Source: Neobacillus sp. CF12
GTDB taxonomy: Bacteria; Bacillota; Bacilli; Bacillales; Cytobacillaceae
Length of the DNA stretch: 64,000 nucleotides
NCBI RefSeq assembly: GCF_030348765.1
Contig: NZ_JAUCEU010000007.1
Coordinates: forward strand, 6,049,501-6,113,500
Direction of reading: 5' to 3'
A model generated the notes under the pieces. That model saw only the letters and a program-made list of their open reading frames with translations. It had not been told where the DNA came from and made no database searches. Of this stretch, positions 37,436-46,919 are shown in pieces; the stretch's first letter is position 1, and every line of letters begins with the position of its first letter. The translations under genes and the position numbers were made by a program.

Positions 37436-38578
37436 ATGAACTTTTTATTATCAGAAGAACATCAGATGATGCAAAAAATGGTGCGTGATTTTGCACTGAA
37501 CGAATGTGAGCCTACTGCAGCGCAGCGCGACGAAGAAGAATACTTTGACATTAAGATTTGGCGAAAGATGGCAGAACTTGGCTTATGCGGAATCCCTTGG
37601 CCGGAGGAATACGGTGGTGCAGGTGCCGATTATTTAAGTTATGTGATAGCAGTTGAAGAACTTTCCAGGGTAGACGCTTCCATGGGGACCACTCTCTCGG
37701 CCCATACATCGTTAGCCGGATGGCCTGTTGTCAAGTTCGGAACAGAGGAACAAAAACAAAAATATTTGCGGGCCATGGCAGAAGGAAAAAGCATGGGTGC
37801 GTATTGCTTGACAGAAGCTGGATCGGGATCTGATTCCAGTGGAATGAAAACAACAGCGGTACTAAAGGGCAATGAGTGGATCTTAAACGGTTCGAAGATT
37901 TTTATTACCAATGGTGGCTATGCGGATATCTATATTGTCTTCGCACTGACCAATCCGGAACTAAAGCATAAGGGGATTACCGCATTTATTGTGGAAAAAG
38001 ACTTCCCAGGTTTCTCAGTAGGAAAGAAGGAGAAAAAGATGGGCATTCGCTCCTCAGCAACAACGGAAGTGATTTTTGAGGACTGCCGCGTGCCAAAGGA
38101 CAATCTTTTGGGACAAGTGGGTGAAGGGTTCAAGATTGCCATGATGACCCTTGACGGCGGTCGGAATGGAATCGCATCCCAAGCGTTGGGAATTGCTCAG
38201 GGAGCGTTTGATAAAGCTGTCGAATATGCGAAGGATCGCGTCCAATTTGGCAAACCGATTAGCGCGCTTCAAGCGATTCAATTCAAACTAGCCGATATGG
38301 CTACAAAAATAGAAGCCTCTCGTTTATTGACCTATCAAGCTGCCTGGCGTGAGGATCAAGGAATCCCTTATGGGCATCATTCGGCAATGTCCAAACTGTT
38401 AGCCGGAGACACTGCAATGGAAGTTACGCTTGAGGCTATCCAAATATTTGGAGGATATGGTTATACAAGAGAATACCCGGTAGAACGTTATATGAGAGAT
38501 GCCAAAATCACTCAAATTTATGAAGGTACGCAAGAGATTCAGCGTCTAGTTATAGCTGGAAATCTGTTGAAACAATAG
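37436..38578 (+). CDS. Acyl-CoA dehydrogenase
   Basis: 380 aa, AAAGAGGGG site. FAD/acyl-CoA signatures [17 protein letters not shown] and [20 protein letters not shown]; catalytic base Glu363 in [11 protein letters not shown]. It resembles short/branched-chain and MmgC-type enzymes. It introduces the 2,3-double bond in an acyl-CoA and passes electrons to the ETF encoded 1-4 kb downstream in the same operon. Confidence 0.92.
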   Translation: MNFLLSEEHQMMQKMVRDFALNECEPTAAQRDEEEYFDIKIWRKMAELGLCGIPWPEEYGGAGADYLSYVIAVEELSRVDASMGTTLSAHTSLAGWPVVKFGTEEQKQKYLRAMAEGKSMGAYCLTEAGSGSDSSGMKTTAVLKGNEWILNGSKIFITNGGYADIYIVFALTNPELKHKGITAFIVEKDFPGFSVGKKEKKMGIRSSATTEVIFEDCRVPKDNLLGQVGEGFKIAMMTLDGGRNGIASQALGIAQGAFDKAVEYAKDRVQFGKPISALQAIQFKLADMATKIEASRLLTYQAAWREDQGIPYGHHSAMSKLLAGDTAMEVTLEAIQIFGGYGYTREYPVERYMRDAKITQIYEGTQEIQRLVIAGNLLKQ

Positions 38579-38639
38579 AGGAAATTCAAAATTTAATCAA
38601 CCTTAGTAATAAGCTACTAATTTAATGAGGTGGAAGAAC

Positions 38640-39092
38640 TTGTCAGATGTGAAAGATTTACTTGGACTTGAGTTAGAACCTTACTGCATGGCAGTGGAAA
38701 AAGGGAAAATAAAGGAATTAGCCATCGCCATTGGCGATGATAACCCGATTTACTACAGCTTGGAGGCAGCTAAGGATTCTGGTTATGATGGTATTCCTGT
38801 TCCGCTCACCTTTTTGCAAGTCATTGAGTACCATGGCGGATATGGCTTTCAGGAAAAAATGGAGGTACTGAAATTAAATCCAGTTAAAATATTGCACGGT
38901 GAACAAGAGTATGAATACCTTGGCAATATTTATGCCGGGGATGAGCTTCATGTTACAAGTAAAATTGTTCGAGCAGATACCAAAATCGGTTCTTCAGGCG
39001 GAATGGACTTTGTTACGGAAGAAAGCAGATTTACCAATCAAAAGGGTGAATTAGTGGCAATTGCTAAAATTACGTTAATTCACCGTCATTAA
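38640..39092 (+). CDS. MaoC-like hydratase, N-terminal (FAS1-dehydratase-like) hot-dog subunit
   Basis: 150 aa from TTG 38640, 6 bp after GAGGTGG; the ATG at 38625 lies within that ribosome site. It has the AIGDDNPIYYSLEAAKDSGY and GIPVPLTF pattern of the first half of actinobacterial split MaoC hydratases. The following gene supplies the second hot-dog, so the two probably form a heteromeric enoyl-CoA hydratase. Confidence 0.85.
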   Translation: MSDVKDLLGLELEPYCMAVEKGKIKELAIAIGDDNPIYYSLEAAKDSGYDGIPVPLTFLQVIEYHGGYGFQEKMEVLKLNPVKILHGEQEYEYLGNIYAGDELHVTSKIVRADTKIGSSGGMDFVTEESRFTNQKGELVAIAKITLIHRH

Positions 39093-39123
39093 ATAGTTGC
39101 TTATGATAGGAGAGAATTAAATC

Positions 39124-39531
39124 ATGTATTTTGAAGATTTACAGGTGGGAGATCCATTTCCAATTCTGAAAAAAGATCCAATTTCACGAGTTCAGCTTGT
39201 AAGATTTGCTGGAGCATCCGGAGACTTTAATCCTCTGCATACCGTTGAAGAGGTTGGGGAGCAAGCTGGGACTGGCATTATCGCTCACGGGATGTTAATT
39301 ATGGGGATGTTATCACAAGGGGTTACAACATGGATACCACGAAAAAACATTAAGAGAATACAAGTACGTTTTAGTAAAATGACGTATCCCGGAGAATCTA
39401 TCGAAATTGTTGGCAGAGTAATAGAGAAAAAAGATGACAATCTCGTGGTGGGTGAAGTACTGGCGAAAAACTGTGAAGGCGATGTAAAAGTTTCAGGGAT
39501 TTTTGAAGCGGTATTGCCATCAACCAATTAG
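39124..39531 (+). CDS. MaoC-family (R)-specific enoyl-CoA hydratase subunit
   Basis: 135 aa, ATAGGAGAG site. Hydratase-2 motif FAGASGDFNPLHTVEEVGEQ followed by IIAHGMLIMGM with catalytic Asp and His. Pairs with the upstream hot-dog gene (32 bp apart). Enzymes of this type make (R)-3-hydroxyacyl-CoA, the stereoisomer polymerised by PHA synthase, so it may link beta-oxidation to the phaRC genes downstream. Confidence 0.87.
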   Translation: MYFEDLQVGDPFPILKKDPISRVQLVRFAGASGDFNPLHTVEEVGEQAGTGIIAHGMLIMGMLSQGVTTWIPRKNIKRIQVRFSKMTYPGESIEIVGRVIEKKDDNLVVGEVLAKNCEGDVKVSGIFEAVLPSTN

Positions 39532-39721
39532 TAGAGCAATCGAATTCTCCAAACTTGGAACGTGTTTTATTTAAGAGCAAAAATCCTTTTCGGTCCTTTA
39601 CTTTTAATAAATACAGAAAATTAAAATAGATTGAGATTCAAATCGTAATTGAGGATGGATTCCTCAAATCGTTTAACCCAGAGTGCCTTGAAAATATTGC
39701 ATCAGAAGGGGATACGAAATA

Positions 39722-40486
39722 ATGAACATTTTAGTATTGGTGAAACAAACGTTCGATCCGGAGGAAAAAATTGCGTTCCAATACGGTACCGTTAGTGAAG
39801 AAGGGGTAAACTTCATCATCAATCCTTACGATGAATATGCGATTGAAGAAGCGCTTCTATTGCGGGCTCTGCACGGTGGGGAAGTAACGGTTATCACGGT
39901 AGGACCGGAACGTGAAGAGAATGGACTGCGAACGGCGCTTGCGATGGGTGCGGATAAAGCGATTATGGTTAATAGCGAAGATTTAAATCTTGATGAATAC
40001 AGTACAGTTAAAATTCTTGAGTCTATTATAAGAAATTGGGAATTTGACATCATATTAGCCGGTAATGTGGCAGTTGATTATGGCAGTGGACAAATTGGTC
40101 CGCGTCTAGCAGAGGAACTCAATATTCCGCAAGTGACGACGATCACGAAGCTGGAGATTGTTGGAAACGAAGCGGTGATCGAGCGTGACGTTGAAGGAGA
40201 TAAAGAGGTTGTCTTGGTATCTCTTCCAGTATTGGTCACAGCACAACAGGGATTAAATGAGCCACGTTATCCTTCCTTGCCTGGCATCATGAAAGCGAAG
40301 AAAAAGCCAATCGAGCGGATTGAGATTGATGATTTACATATCGAAGACGTTCTAGAAGTAAAGACAATAACTACCGAGACATTTTTTGCGCCCAAAAAAG
40401 GATCAGGACGTATCCTAGAGGGGGCAATCGAAGCTCAAGTATCTGAACTGGCTGTACTTTTACGCAGTGAAGCGAAGGCAATCTAA
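39722..40486 (+). CDS. etfB: Electron transfer flavoprotein beta subunit
   Basis: 254 aa, GAAGGGGAT site. Family features: NILVLVKQTFDPEEKIAF, NPYDEYAIEEALLLR, GADKAIMVNS and the TTITKLE...EVVLVSLPVLVTAQQGLNEP block. Accepts electrons from the acyl-CoA dehydrogenase. Follows a 190-bp gap in which no promoter of the regulon type is present. Confidence 0.93.
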   Translation: MNILVLVKQTFDPEEKIAFQYGTVSEEGVNFIINPYDEYAIEEALLLRALHGGEVTVITVGPEREENGLRTALAMGADKAIMVNSEDLNLDEYSTVKILESIIRNWEFDIILAGNVAVDYGSGQIGPRLAEELNIPQVTTITKLEIVGNEAVIERDVEGDKEVVLVSLPVLVTAQQGLNEPRYPSLPGIMKAKKKPIERIEIDDLHIEDVLEVKTITTETFFAPKKGSGRILEGAIEAQVSELAVLLRSEAKAI

Positions 40487-40505
40487 CACGCAGGGGGGAA
40501 CAAAC

Positions 40506-41474
40506 ATGAGAAAAGTACTAGTGGTGACGGAAAGTAAAGCTGGTAACCTAAGAGGTGTTTCACTGGAGTCGTTGTCAGCTGCACAGCGCATTGCCGAAGG
40601 CGGAGAAATAATAGCTGTGGCCTTTGGCAGTGATGCTTCGCATTATGCACATGTTTTAGGGAAACATGGGGCGAATAAAGTATATATTGTGGGCAACCAA
40701 GAACTCGATGTGTTTACAACGGATGCATATTCTCAAAGCTTGAGGCAGGTTATTGATGAAGTCAAACCAGAAGCTATTTTAATGCCACATACAGCAATTG
40801 GGAAAGATCTTGCACCGCGCATTGCAGCTCGTTTGGAGCTGGGACTTATATCTGACGTCATTGATGTTCAGTTGGAGCATGATGATGTTATCTTTACACG
40901 TCCTGTTTTTTCCGGAAAAGCGTTTGAGAAAAAGAAAGTAGTATCTGGTATCCCATTCGCAACTGTACGTCCAAATAACATCCCTGTGGCAGAAATCAGC
41001 GGAACGATTGAGATTGTACATTTTTTTGCTGAGATCAAAGACTTACGGACGATTGTTAAGGAAGTAATACGTAAAACAACAGACGGTGTGGACATATCGG
41101 AAGCGAAAGTTGTCATCTCTGGCGGGCGCGGGGTTAAATCGTCTGATGGATTTAAGCCGCTTCAGGAATTGGCGGAGGTCCTAGGTGGGGCGGTAGGTGC
41201 TTCCCGTGGTGCATGTGATGCTGAATACTGCGATTATTCACTGCAAATCGGACAGACGGGAAAGGTCGTCACCCCAGATTTGTACATCGCCTGTGGAATT
41301 TCAGGTGCCATTCAGCATTTAGCTGGGATGTCTAATTCTAAAGTGATCGTTGCCATAAACAAAGATCCGGAAGCCCCGATTTTTCAAATAGCGGATTACG
41401 GCATCGTGGGTGATTTGTTTGAGGTGGTCCCACTTCTAGCGGAAGAATTAAAAAAAGTACTAGTAAACTCTTAA
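40506..41474 (+). CDS. etfA: Electron transfer flavoprotein alpha subunit
   Basis: 322 aa from ATG 40506 (AGGGGGGAA 6 bp before). C-terminal FAD domain with SGGRGVKSSDGFKPLQELA, GASRGACDAEYCDYSLQIGQ, TGKVVTPDLYIACGISGAIQ. Forms the ETF heterodimer with the upstream gene. Confidence 0.93.
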   Translation: MRKVLVVTESKAGNLRGVSLESLSAAQRIAEGGEIIAVAFGSDASHYAHVLGKHGANKVYIVGNQELDVFTTDAYSQSLRQVIDEVKPEAILMPHTAIGKDLAPRIAARLELGLISDVIDVQLEHDDVIFTRPVFSGKAFEKKKVVSGIPFATVRPNNIPVAEISGTIEIVHFFAEIKDLRTIVKEVIRKTTDGVDISEAKVVISGGRGVKSSDGFKPLQELAEVLGGAVGASRGACDAEYCDYSLQIGQTGKVVTPDLYIACGISGAIQHLAGMSNSKVIVAINKDPEAPIFQIADYGIVGDLFEVVPLLAEELKKVLVNS

Positions 41475-41553
41475 AAATAATTTATATAGTGAACCACACC
41501 TCATCAAATAACGACAACCTCTCCATCAAATTACGTTAGAAAGGATTTTCTAC

Positions 41554-42906
41554 ATGTTTAAAAAGGTTCTTATTGCTAATCGAGGAGAAATTGCTGTTCG
41601 TGTAATTAGAGCGTGCAAGGAAATGGGGATTTTAACAGTTGCTGTTTATTCTGAAGCGGACTGTGATGCACTACATGTGCAATTGGCAGATGAAGCTTAT
41701 TGTATTGGACCCAAGGCATCTGCAGAAAGCTATTTGAATATCGCGAATATCATGAGTGTTGCTCTTTGTACAGATGCTGATGCTATCCACCCTGGTTATG
41801 GATTTCTAGCTGAAAATGCCAATTTTGCTGAAATTTGTTCAGATTATAATATTTCATTCATTGGTCCTGAAGCAGAAGCAATAAATAAAATGGGGGATAA
41901 AGCGGTCGCCAGAGATACCATGAAGAAAGTAGGCGTACCTACCGTTCCTGGTACAGATGGTTTGATAGAAGAACTAGAAAAAGCTGTATGTTTAGCTATT
42001 GATATTGGCTTCCCTGTTATTGTAAAGGCAACCGCTGGCGGTGGCGGCAAGGGAATGAGAGTAGCAGAGGATGAAGAGTCATTACGCAAAGCCATCCGTC
42101 AAGCCCAAAAAGAAGCTGAAACCTCATTTGGAAACGCCGGTGTGTATCTGGAGAAATACATTGAGGAACCGCGCCATGTGGAAATTCAAATTATTGGAGA
42201 TATGCTCGGTAATGTCATTCATTTAGGTGAAAGAGACTGTTCCATTCAAAGACGCCATCAAAAACTGGTTGAAGAAGCACCGTCACCAGCCCTTGAGGAA
42301 GATACTCGTAAACAGATGGGTGCAGCAGCAATCGCCGCTGCCAAAGCGGTTAACTATCATGGAGCGGGGACGGTTGAGTTTTTATTAGATAAAAATGGTC
42401 ATTTCTATTTCATGGAAATGAATACTCGAATTCAGGTAGAACACCCTGTTACAGAAATGATTACTGGCATTGACTTAATCAAGGAGCAAATTTCGGTGGC
42501 AGCAGGCTACCCTCTCACTTATAGACAGGATGATATTAAAATCAATGGCTGGGCAATTGAATGCCGGATCAATGCAGAAAACCCGGCAAAGAATTTTATG
42601 CCTTCTCCAGGGAGAGTTGAAATGTATCTTCCTCCAGGTGGGTATGGTGTACGTGTTGATAGCGCCCTCTATCCTGGATGCGAAATTTCTCCTTATTATG
42701 ATTCAATGGCAGCAAAATTGATTGTTTGGGGAAAAAATCGTGAAGAGGCGATCGCGCGCATGAAGAGGGCACTTGATGAATTTATTATTAGTGGAATCAA
42801 AACTACTATTCCATTCCATCAAAAACTTTTCGAACATGAGAGTTTTGTGAAAGGCGAGTTTAACACAAAATTTATTGAAACGAATCCATTACTGATAGAA
42901 GTGTAG
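41554..42906 (+). CDS. Biotin carboxylase subunit of an acyl-CoA carboxylase
   Basis: 450 aa, AGAAAGGAT site. AccC-type ATP-grasp: [51 protein letters not shown] and [14 protein letters not shown]. It carboxylates biotin on the carrier protein encoded next. Because the carboxyltransferase partner is PccB-like, this is more likely a propionyl-CoA carboxylase component than the housekeeping AccC. Confidence 0.9.
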   Translation: MFKKVLIANRGEIAVRVIRACKEMGILTVAVYSEADCDALHVQLADEAYCIGPKASAESYLNIANIMSVALCTDADAIHPGYGFLAENANFAEICSDYNISFIGPEAEAINKMGDKAVARDTMKKVGVPTVPGTDGLIEELEKAVCLAIDIGFPVIVKATAGGGGKGMRVAEDEESLRKAIRQAQKEAETSFGNAGVYLEKYIEEPRHVEIQIIGDMLGNVIHLGERDCSIQRRHQKLVEEAPSPALEEDTRKQMGAAAIAAAKAVNYHGAGTVEFLLDKNGHFYFMEMNTRIQVEHPVTEMITGIDLIKEQISVAAGYPLTYRQDDIKINGWAIECRINAENPAKNFMPSPGRVEMYLPPGGYGVRVDSALYPGCEISPYYDSMAAKLIVWGKNREEAIARMKRALDEFIISGIKTTIPFHQKLFEHESFVKGEFNTKFIETNPLLIEV

Positions 42907-42935
42907 TTCATCTAGTTAATTAAGGAGAGATTGAG

Positions 42936-43478
42936 ATGTATAAAATTCAGGAAATAAGAGAAATCATTAAACTAATGGATGGATCGACAGTAGACTGCTT
43001 AGAACTTGAAAAGGGAGATTCTCGAATTTTTGTTAGAAAAAGTTCAATGATAAATCCTTCTGTTATACAAGAAAATAAATCTATTAATCTGGCATCTCAT
43101 GCTATTTTGGATGCACCTATTATTGTAACCGCTACCAAGTCGAATGGACTTTCAGAAGGGTCTAATCAAGCGGCAGCAACGAAGGAAAACACTGAGATAG
43201 AAGAAATACCATCAAAATATCTAGGGACTGAAACCCTATTAAAAATTGTTTCTCCTATGGTTGGGACGTATTACAAGGCACCTTCAGTTGATTCGTCTCC
43301 CTATGTAAAAATTGGGGATAAGGTTGAAAAGTCAACAGTGGTCTGTATCGTTGAAGCCATGAAATTGTTTAATGAAATTGAAGCAGAAATGGATGGAGAG
43401 ATCGTAGAAGTACTCGTCGAGAATGGTCAACTCGTAGAATACGGCCAACCTCTTTTCTTAGTGAAGCAGACATCATAA
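42936..43478 (+). CDS. Biotin carboxyl carrier protein
   Basis: 180 aa, AAGGAGAG site. C-terminal biotinyl domain with biotin-acceptor Lys143 in VEAMKLF and [20 protein letters not shown] context; N-terminal region resembles AccB ([17 protein letters not shown]). Carries carboxybiotin between the flanking carboxylase and carboxyltransferase subunits. Confidence 0.9.
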   Translation: MYKIQEIREIIKLMDGSTVDCLELEKGDSRIFVRKSSMINPSVIQENKSINLASHAILDAPIIVTATKSNGLSEGSNQAAATKENTEIEEIPSKYLGTETLLKIVSPMVGTYYKAPSVDSSPYVKIGDKVEKSTVVCIVEAMKLFNEIEAEMDGEIVEVLVENGQLVEYGQPLFLVKQTS

Positions 43479-43510
43479 CATAATTCGAGCAGAGGAAGTG
43501 GTGATTTCCA

Positions 43511-45061
43511 ATGAGCACTGTTTATGAGAAAATTTATGATCTATGGGATCGGAAAAGTAAGATCGTGCTTGGCGGCGGTGACGAGCGAATTGATACCCAG
43601 CATAATCGAGGTAAACTTACTGCAAGGGAAAGAATTGAACTATTGCTGGACGATGATTCCTTTGTGGAATTAAATTCATTTATCAAGCACCGTGCAACCA
43701 ACTTCGGCATGGATAAATTGGAAAGTCCAGGCGAAGGTGTTGTGACGGGTTATGGTAAAATTCATGGCCGTCTAGTCTACGTATTTGCTCAGGACTTTAC
43801 CGTTTTTGGCGGAGCATTAGGTGAAATGCATGCGACCAAAATCTGCAAAATTATGGATTTGGCAGCTAAAAATGGAGCACCGATTATTGGATTAAATGAT
43901 TCTGGCGGCGCCAGGATTCAAGAAGGAGTCGTTTCTTTAGATGGATACGGTCAAATTTTCTACCGGAATGCTATCTATTCAGGAGTAATCCCACAAATAT
44001 CAGTGATTATGGGTCCTTGTGCAGGTGGGGCTGTCTATTCCCCAGCTATCACGGATTTTGTGTTTATGGTAGAAAAAACCAGTCAAATGTTTATTACAGG
44101 TCCCAAAGTCATTGAAACGGTAACTGGCGAACAAATTTCTGCCGAGAACCTGGGCGGGGCTAAGGTTCATTCCTCCATAAGTGGATGTGCTCATTTTACT
44201 GGGGAATCTGAACAACAGATCCTAGAAGACGTCCGAAGATTAATGACTTTTCTACCTCAAAATAACATGGAAAATCCACCGTCTTTGGATAGTGATGGTG
44301 CTGATGATTGGAGGGAAGATTTGCTTGACCTAGTCCCTCTAAATGGAACGAGGGTATATGACATAAGAAAGGTATTAGAACAAGTATTAGACCACGGGCA
44401 TTTCATGGAAGTTCAAAAGGATTACGCAAAAAATATCGTTGTAGGTTTTGGCCGAATTGATGGAAATTGTGTCGGAGTCATCGCCAATCAGCCGAAAGTA
44501 ATGGCTGGTGGGCTAGATATTAATTCTTCGGATAAGACGTCCAGATTCATTCGATTTTGTGATTCGTTCAATATACCAATCATTACGTTTGAAGATGTAA
44601 CAGGGTTTTTCCCTGGTGTCAATCAGGAGCACGGAGGGATCATTCGACACGGAGCGAAAATTCTGTATGCCTATTCAGAAGCTACTGTTCCAAAAATAAC
44701 GGTTATTCTAAGAAAAGCATTTGGTGGGGCTTATGTAGCAATGAATTCAAAAGCAATTGGAGCGGACATTGTATACGCTTGGCCTAACGCGGAAATTGCC
44801 GTAATGGGTCCTGAAGGCGCAGCGAGTGTTATTTTTGCAAAAGAAATTAACCAAAGTAGTGATCCAGCTTTGACTCGATCAGAAAAAATTGAGGAATACC
44901 GCAATATGTTTGCGAACCCCTATGTGGCAGCATCGCACGGGATGGTTGATGATGTAATCGATCCTAGGGATACACGGAAAGTCCTTAAACAATCTTTAGA
45001 GATGCTCAGAACAAAAAAGGAAGTAAGACCGAAGAAAAAACATGGGAATATTCCATTGTAG
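43511..45061 (+). CDS. pccB: Acyl-CoA carboxylase carboxyltransferase subunit, propionyl-CoA type
   Basis: 516 aa, typical PccB length. Carboxyltransferase features: NDSGGARIQEGVVSLDGYGQ, MGPCAGGAVYSPAITDF, GPKVIETVTGEQIS and MGPEGAASVIF. The family carboxylates propionyl-CoA (or similar acyl-CoAs) to methylmalonyl-CoA. A broken methylmalonyl-CoA mutase 2 kb downstream supports propionyl-CoA as the historical substrate. Confidence 0.88.
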   Translation: MSTVYEKIYDLWDRKSKIVLGGGDERIDTQHNRGKLTARERIELLLDDDSFVELNSFIKHRATNFGMDKLESPGEGVVTGYGKIHGRLVYVFAQDFTVFGGALGEMHATKICKIMDLAAKNGAPIIGLNDSGGARIQEGVVSLDGYGQIFYRNAIYSGVIPQISVIMGPCAGGAVYSPAITDFVFMVEKTSQMFITGPKVIETVTGEQISAENLGGAKVHSSISGCAHFTGESEQQILEDVRRLMTFLPQNNMENPPSLDSDGADDWREDLLDLVPLNGTRVYDIRKVLEQVLDHGHFMEVQKDYAKNIVVGFGRIDGNCVGVIANQPKVMAGGLDINSSDKTSRFIRFCDSFNIPIITFEDVTGFFPGVNQEHGGIIRHGAKILYAYSEATVPKITVILRKAFGGAYVAMNSKAIGADIVYAWPNAEIAVMGPEGAASVIFAKEINQSSDPALTRSEKIEEYRNMFANPYVAASHGMVDDVIDPRDTRKVLKQSLEMLRTKKEVRPKKKHGNIPL

Positions 45062-45091
45062 GATGTATTCCAATAATTAGGAGGAGAAAAG

Positions 45092-45505
45092 ATGGTGAAA
45101 AACTTTTATGATATGTGGAAAAATTATTATTCTGAGTATAGTAGTCTGTTGGACGATCAAGTAACAAAGGAATTTCCAGCTCAAGCGATAGGCCAGATAT
45201 TAGAGATGAATCTTCAATTCAAAAAAATATTGAATGAAACAACTGAACGTTATTATGAATTTGCAAATCTACCATCAAGAAATGACCTTGCGCATGTATC
45301 CTCTCAGATTGTAAATATAGATGCCAAAGTGGATGATTTAGAAGAATTTTTACAAGAATCCAAGGATAAACAGGAAGATTCAAAGAAACTCCAACGTGAA
45401 ATGACTGAATTAAAAAAAGATATGAAGAGTCTCGATTCTAAACTGACTCAAATCATTACTCTATTAAATTCCTCTAGAGAGGCAAATAAAAAAGGAACTG
45501 TTTAA
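45092..45505 (+). CDS. phaR: Class IV PHA synthase subunit PhaR
   Basis: 137 aa, AGGAGGAG site. Starts MVKNFYDMWKNYYSEYSSLL like Bacillus PhaR and has a coiled-coil C-terminal half (DDLEEFLQESKDKQE...MKSLDSKLTQI). Not a DNA-binding PhaR: here the name means the small synthase subunit. It is somewhat shorter than the usual 160-200 aa. It directly precedes phaC, as in Bacillus class IV synthases. Confidence 0.88.
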   Translation: MVKNFYDMWKNYYSEYSSLLDDQVTKEFPAQAIGQILEMNLQFKKILNETTERYYEFANLPSRNDLAHVSSQIVNIDAKVDDLEEFLQESKDKQEDSKKLQREMTELKKDMKSLDSKLTQIITLLNSSREANKKGTV

Positions 45506-45566
45506 GTGGTCAAGGTTAAAAATATCATTCGAAAGTTTAATCTTAAATTATACGAGGGGTGGAGTC

Positions 45567-46655
45567 ATGACCGTTCTTATGCCAAAAGATTTTGATAAAT
45601 TTATTCCCACTGTATCTAATGAGTATCAACAGATGTTTAATCGTTTAAAAAGTGTAACGCAGGTTTTAATGAAGGATGCCGAGCCAGAGGTTGGCCCAAC
45701 ACCGAAAGAAGTAATTTGGACTAGGAATAAAACCAAGCTCTACAGATATATTTCTGATCAACCGAAAAAACACAAAACTCCGCTTCTTTTGATTTATGCT
45801 CTTATTAATAAACCCTATATCATGGATTTAACAAAGGGAAGCAGTTTAGTTGAGTATCTGGTTAATCGGGGTTTTGACGTCTATCTCCTTGACTGGGGTA
45901 CAGCAGGTCTTGAGGATAAAAACATGAAATTAGATGATTATATAATGGACTTCATCCCCCGCGCAGTACGTAAAGTTTTGCGGAAATCGAATGCTCAAGA
46001 AGTGTCCATTCTTGGTTACTGTATGGGCGGTACCATAACCTCCATATTTGCTGCGTTGCATAATGATTTGCCAATTCGTAACCTTATCTTTATGACCACT
46101 CCATTTGATTTTGAAGAGACAGGAATATACGGTGCTCTACTGGATGAACAATATTTTGATATTGATAAAGTGGTCCAAACTCTTGGAAATATTCCGCCTG
46201 AAATGATTGATTTTGGAAATAAATTAATCAAACCGATGGCAAATATATATGGGCCATATGTTAGTCTTTTTGACCGTGCTGAAGATGAAAGTTTTGTTAA
46301 GAGCTTTAAACTTTTGCAAAAATGGTTAAACGACGGCATCCCATTTCCTGGTGAATCCTATCGCCAGTGGATTCGCGATTTTTATCAAAAAAACAAGCTT
46401 ATTAAAGGAGAACTTGTTATACGTGGGCGTCAGGTTAAACTTGAGGCGATCACTGCTAATGTACTCAACTTATCGGGTGAAATGGACAACATTGCTCCAC
46501 CCCATCAAGTTGAAGCATTAATGAATCGAATTTCCAGTAAAGACAAACAGTATATAAAATTACCAGTAGGTCACACGTCCATTGCTTTTGGAAGTAAAGC
46601 TACAAAAATAACGTATCCAACGATTGGTAATTGGTTGGAAGAGCGATCAAATTAA
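45567..46655 (+). CDS. phaC: Class IV polyhydroxyalkanoate synthase PhaC
   Basis: 362 aa, GAGGGGTGG site. Lipase-like box GYCMGGT with nucleophile Cys152, catalytic Asp307 (GEMDNIAPP) and His336 (VGHTSIAF). Polymerises (R)-3-hydroxyacyl-CoA into PHA granules together with PhaR. No phaB, phaP or phaQ is adjacent; the SDRs and MaoC pair could supply monomers. Confidence 0.92.
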   Translation: MTVLMPKDFDKFIPTVSNEYQQMFNRLKSVTQVLMKDAEPEVGPTPKEVIWTRNKTKLYRYISDQPKKHKTPLLLIYALINKPYIMDLTKGSSLVEYLVNRGFDVYLLDWGTAGLEDKNMKLDDYIMDFIPRAVRKVLRKSNAQEVSILGYCMGGTITSIFAALHNDLPIRNLIFMTTPFDFEETGIYGALLDEQYFDIDKVVQTLGNIPPEMIDFGNKLIKPMANIYGPYVSLFDRAEDESFVKSFKLLQKWLNDGIPFPGESYRQWIRDFYQKNKLIKGELVIRGRQVKLEAITANVLNLSGEMDNIAPPHQVEALMNRISSKDKQYIKLPVGHTSIAFGSKATKITYPTIGNWLEERSN

Positions 46656-46686
46656 TAGTAAAAAGATTGGATTAAGGGGTGAAATT

Positions 46687-46887
46687 ATGTGGGTATGTAA
46701 TACACATATGAAAAAAGCACTGCCATATTTAGATGCTCCACATGTTAGTAAAGCATCGTATCAAATTAAGTGTTCCCTTTGTGAAAATTTTGCGATTGCA
46801 AAAGTTTATTATAATTACCAAACTTACCATTTTTCAAAACACTCCATGTTTTCTTTGTCAACAACTTCCCAGGAAAAATCAGGTTAA
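46687..46887 (+). CDS. Small conserved-looking CxxC protein (66 aa), hypothetical
   Basis: From ATG 46687, 8 bp after AAGGGGTG. It starts MWVCNTHMKKAL and contains CSLCEN, so a CxxH plus CxxC zinc-ribbon-like site is possible. Small proteins beginning MWVC..H are known in Bacillus without assigned function. It lies 31 bp after phaC and is probably co-transcribed. Confidence 0.65.
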   Translation: MWVCNTHMKKALPYLDAPHVSKASYQIKCSLCENFAIAKVYYNYQTYHFSKHSMFSLSTTSQEKSG

Positions 46888-46919
46888 AAATACAAATTTG
46901 AATTAAAACAGAATTTCAG

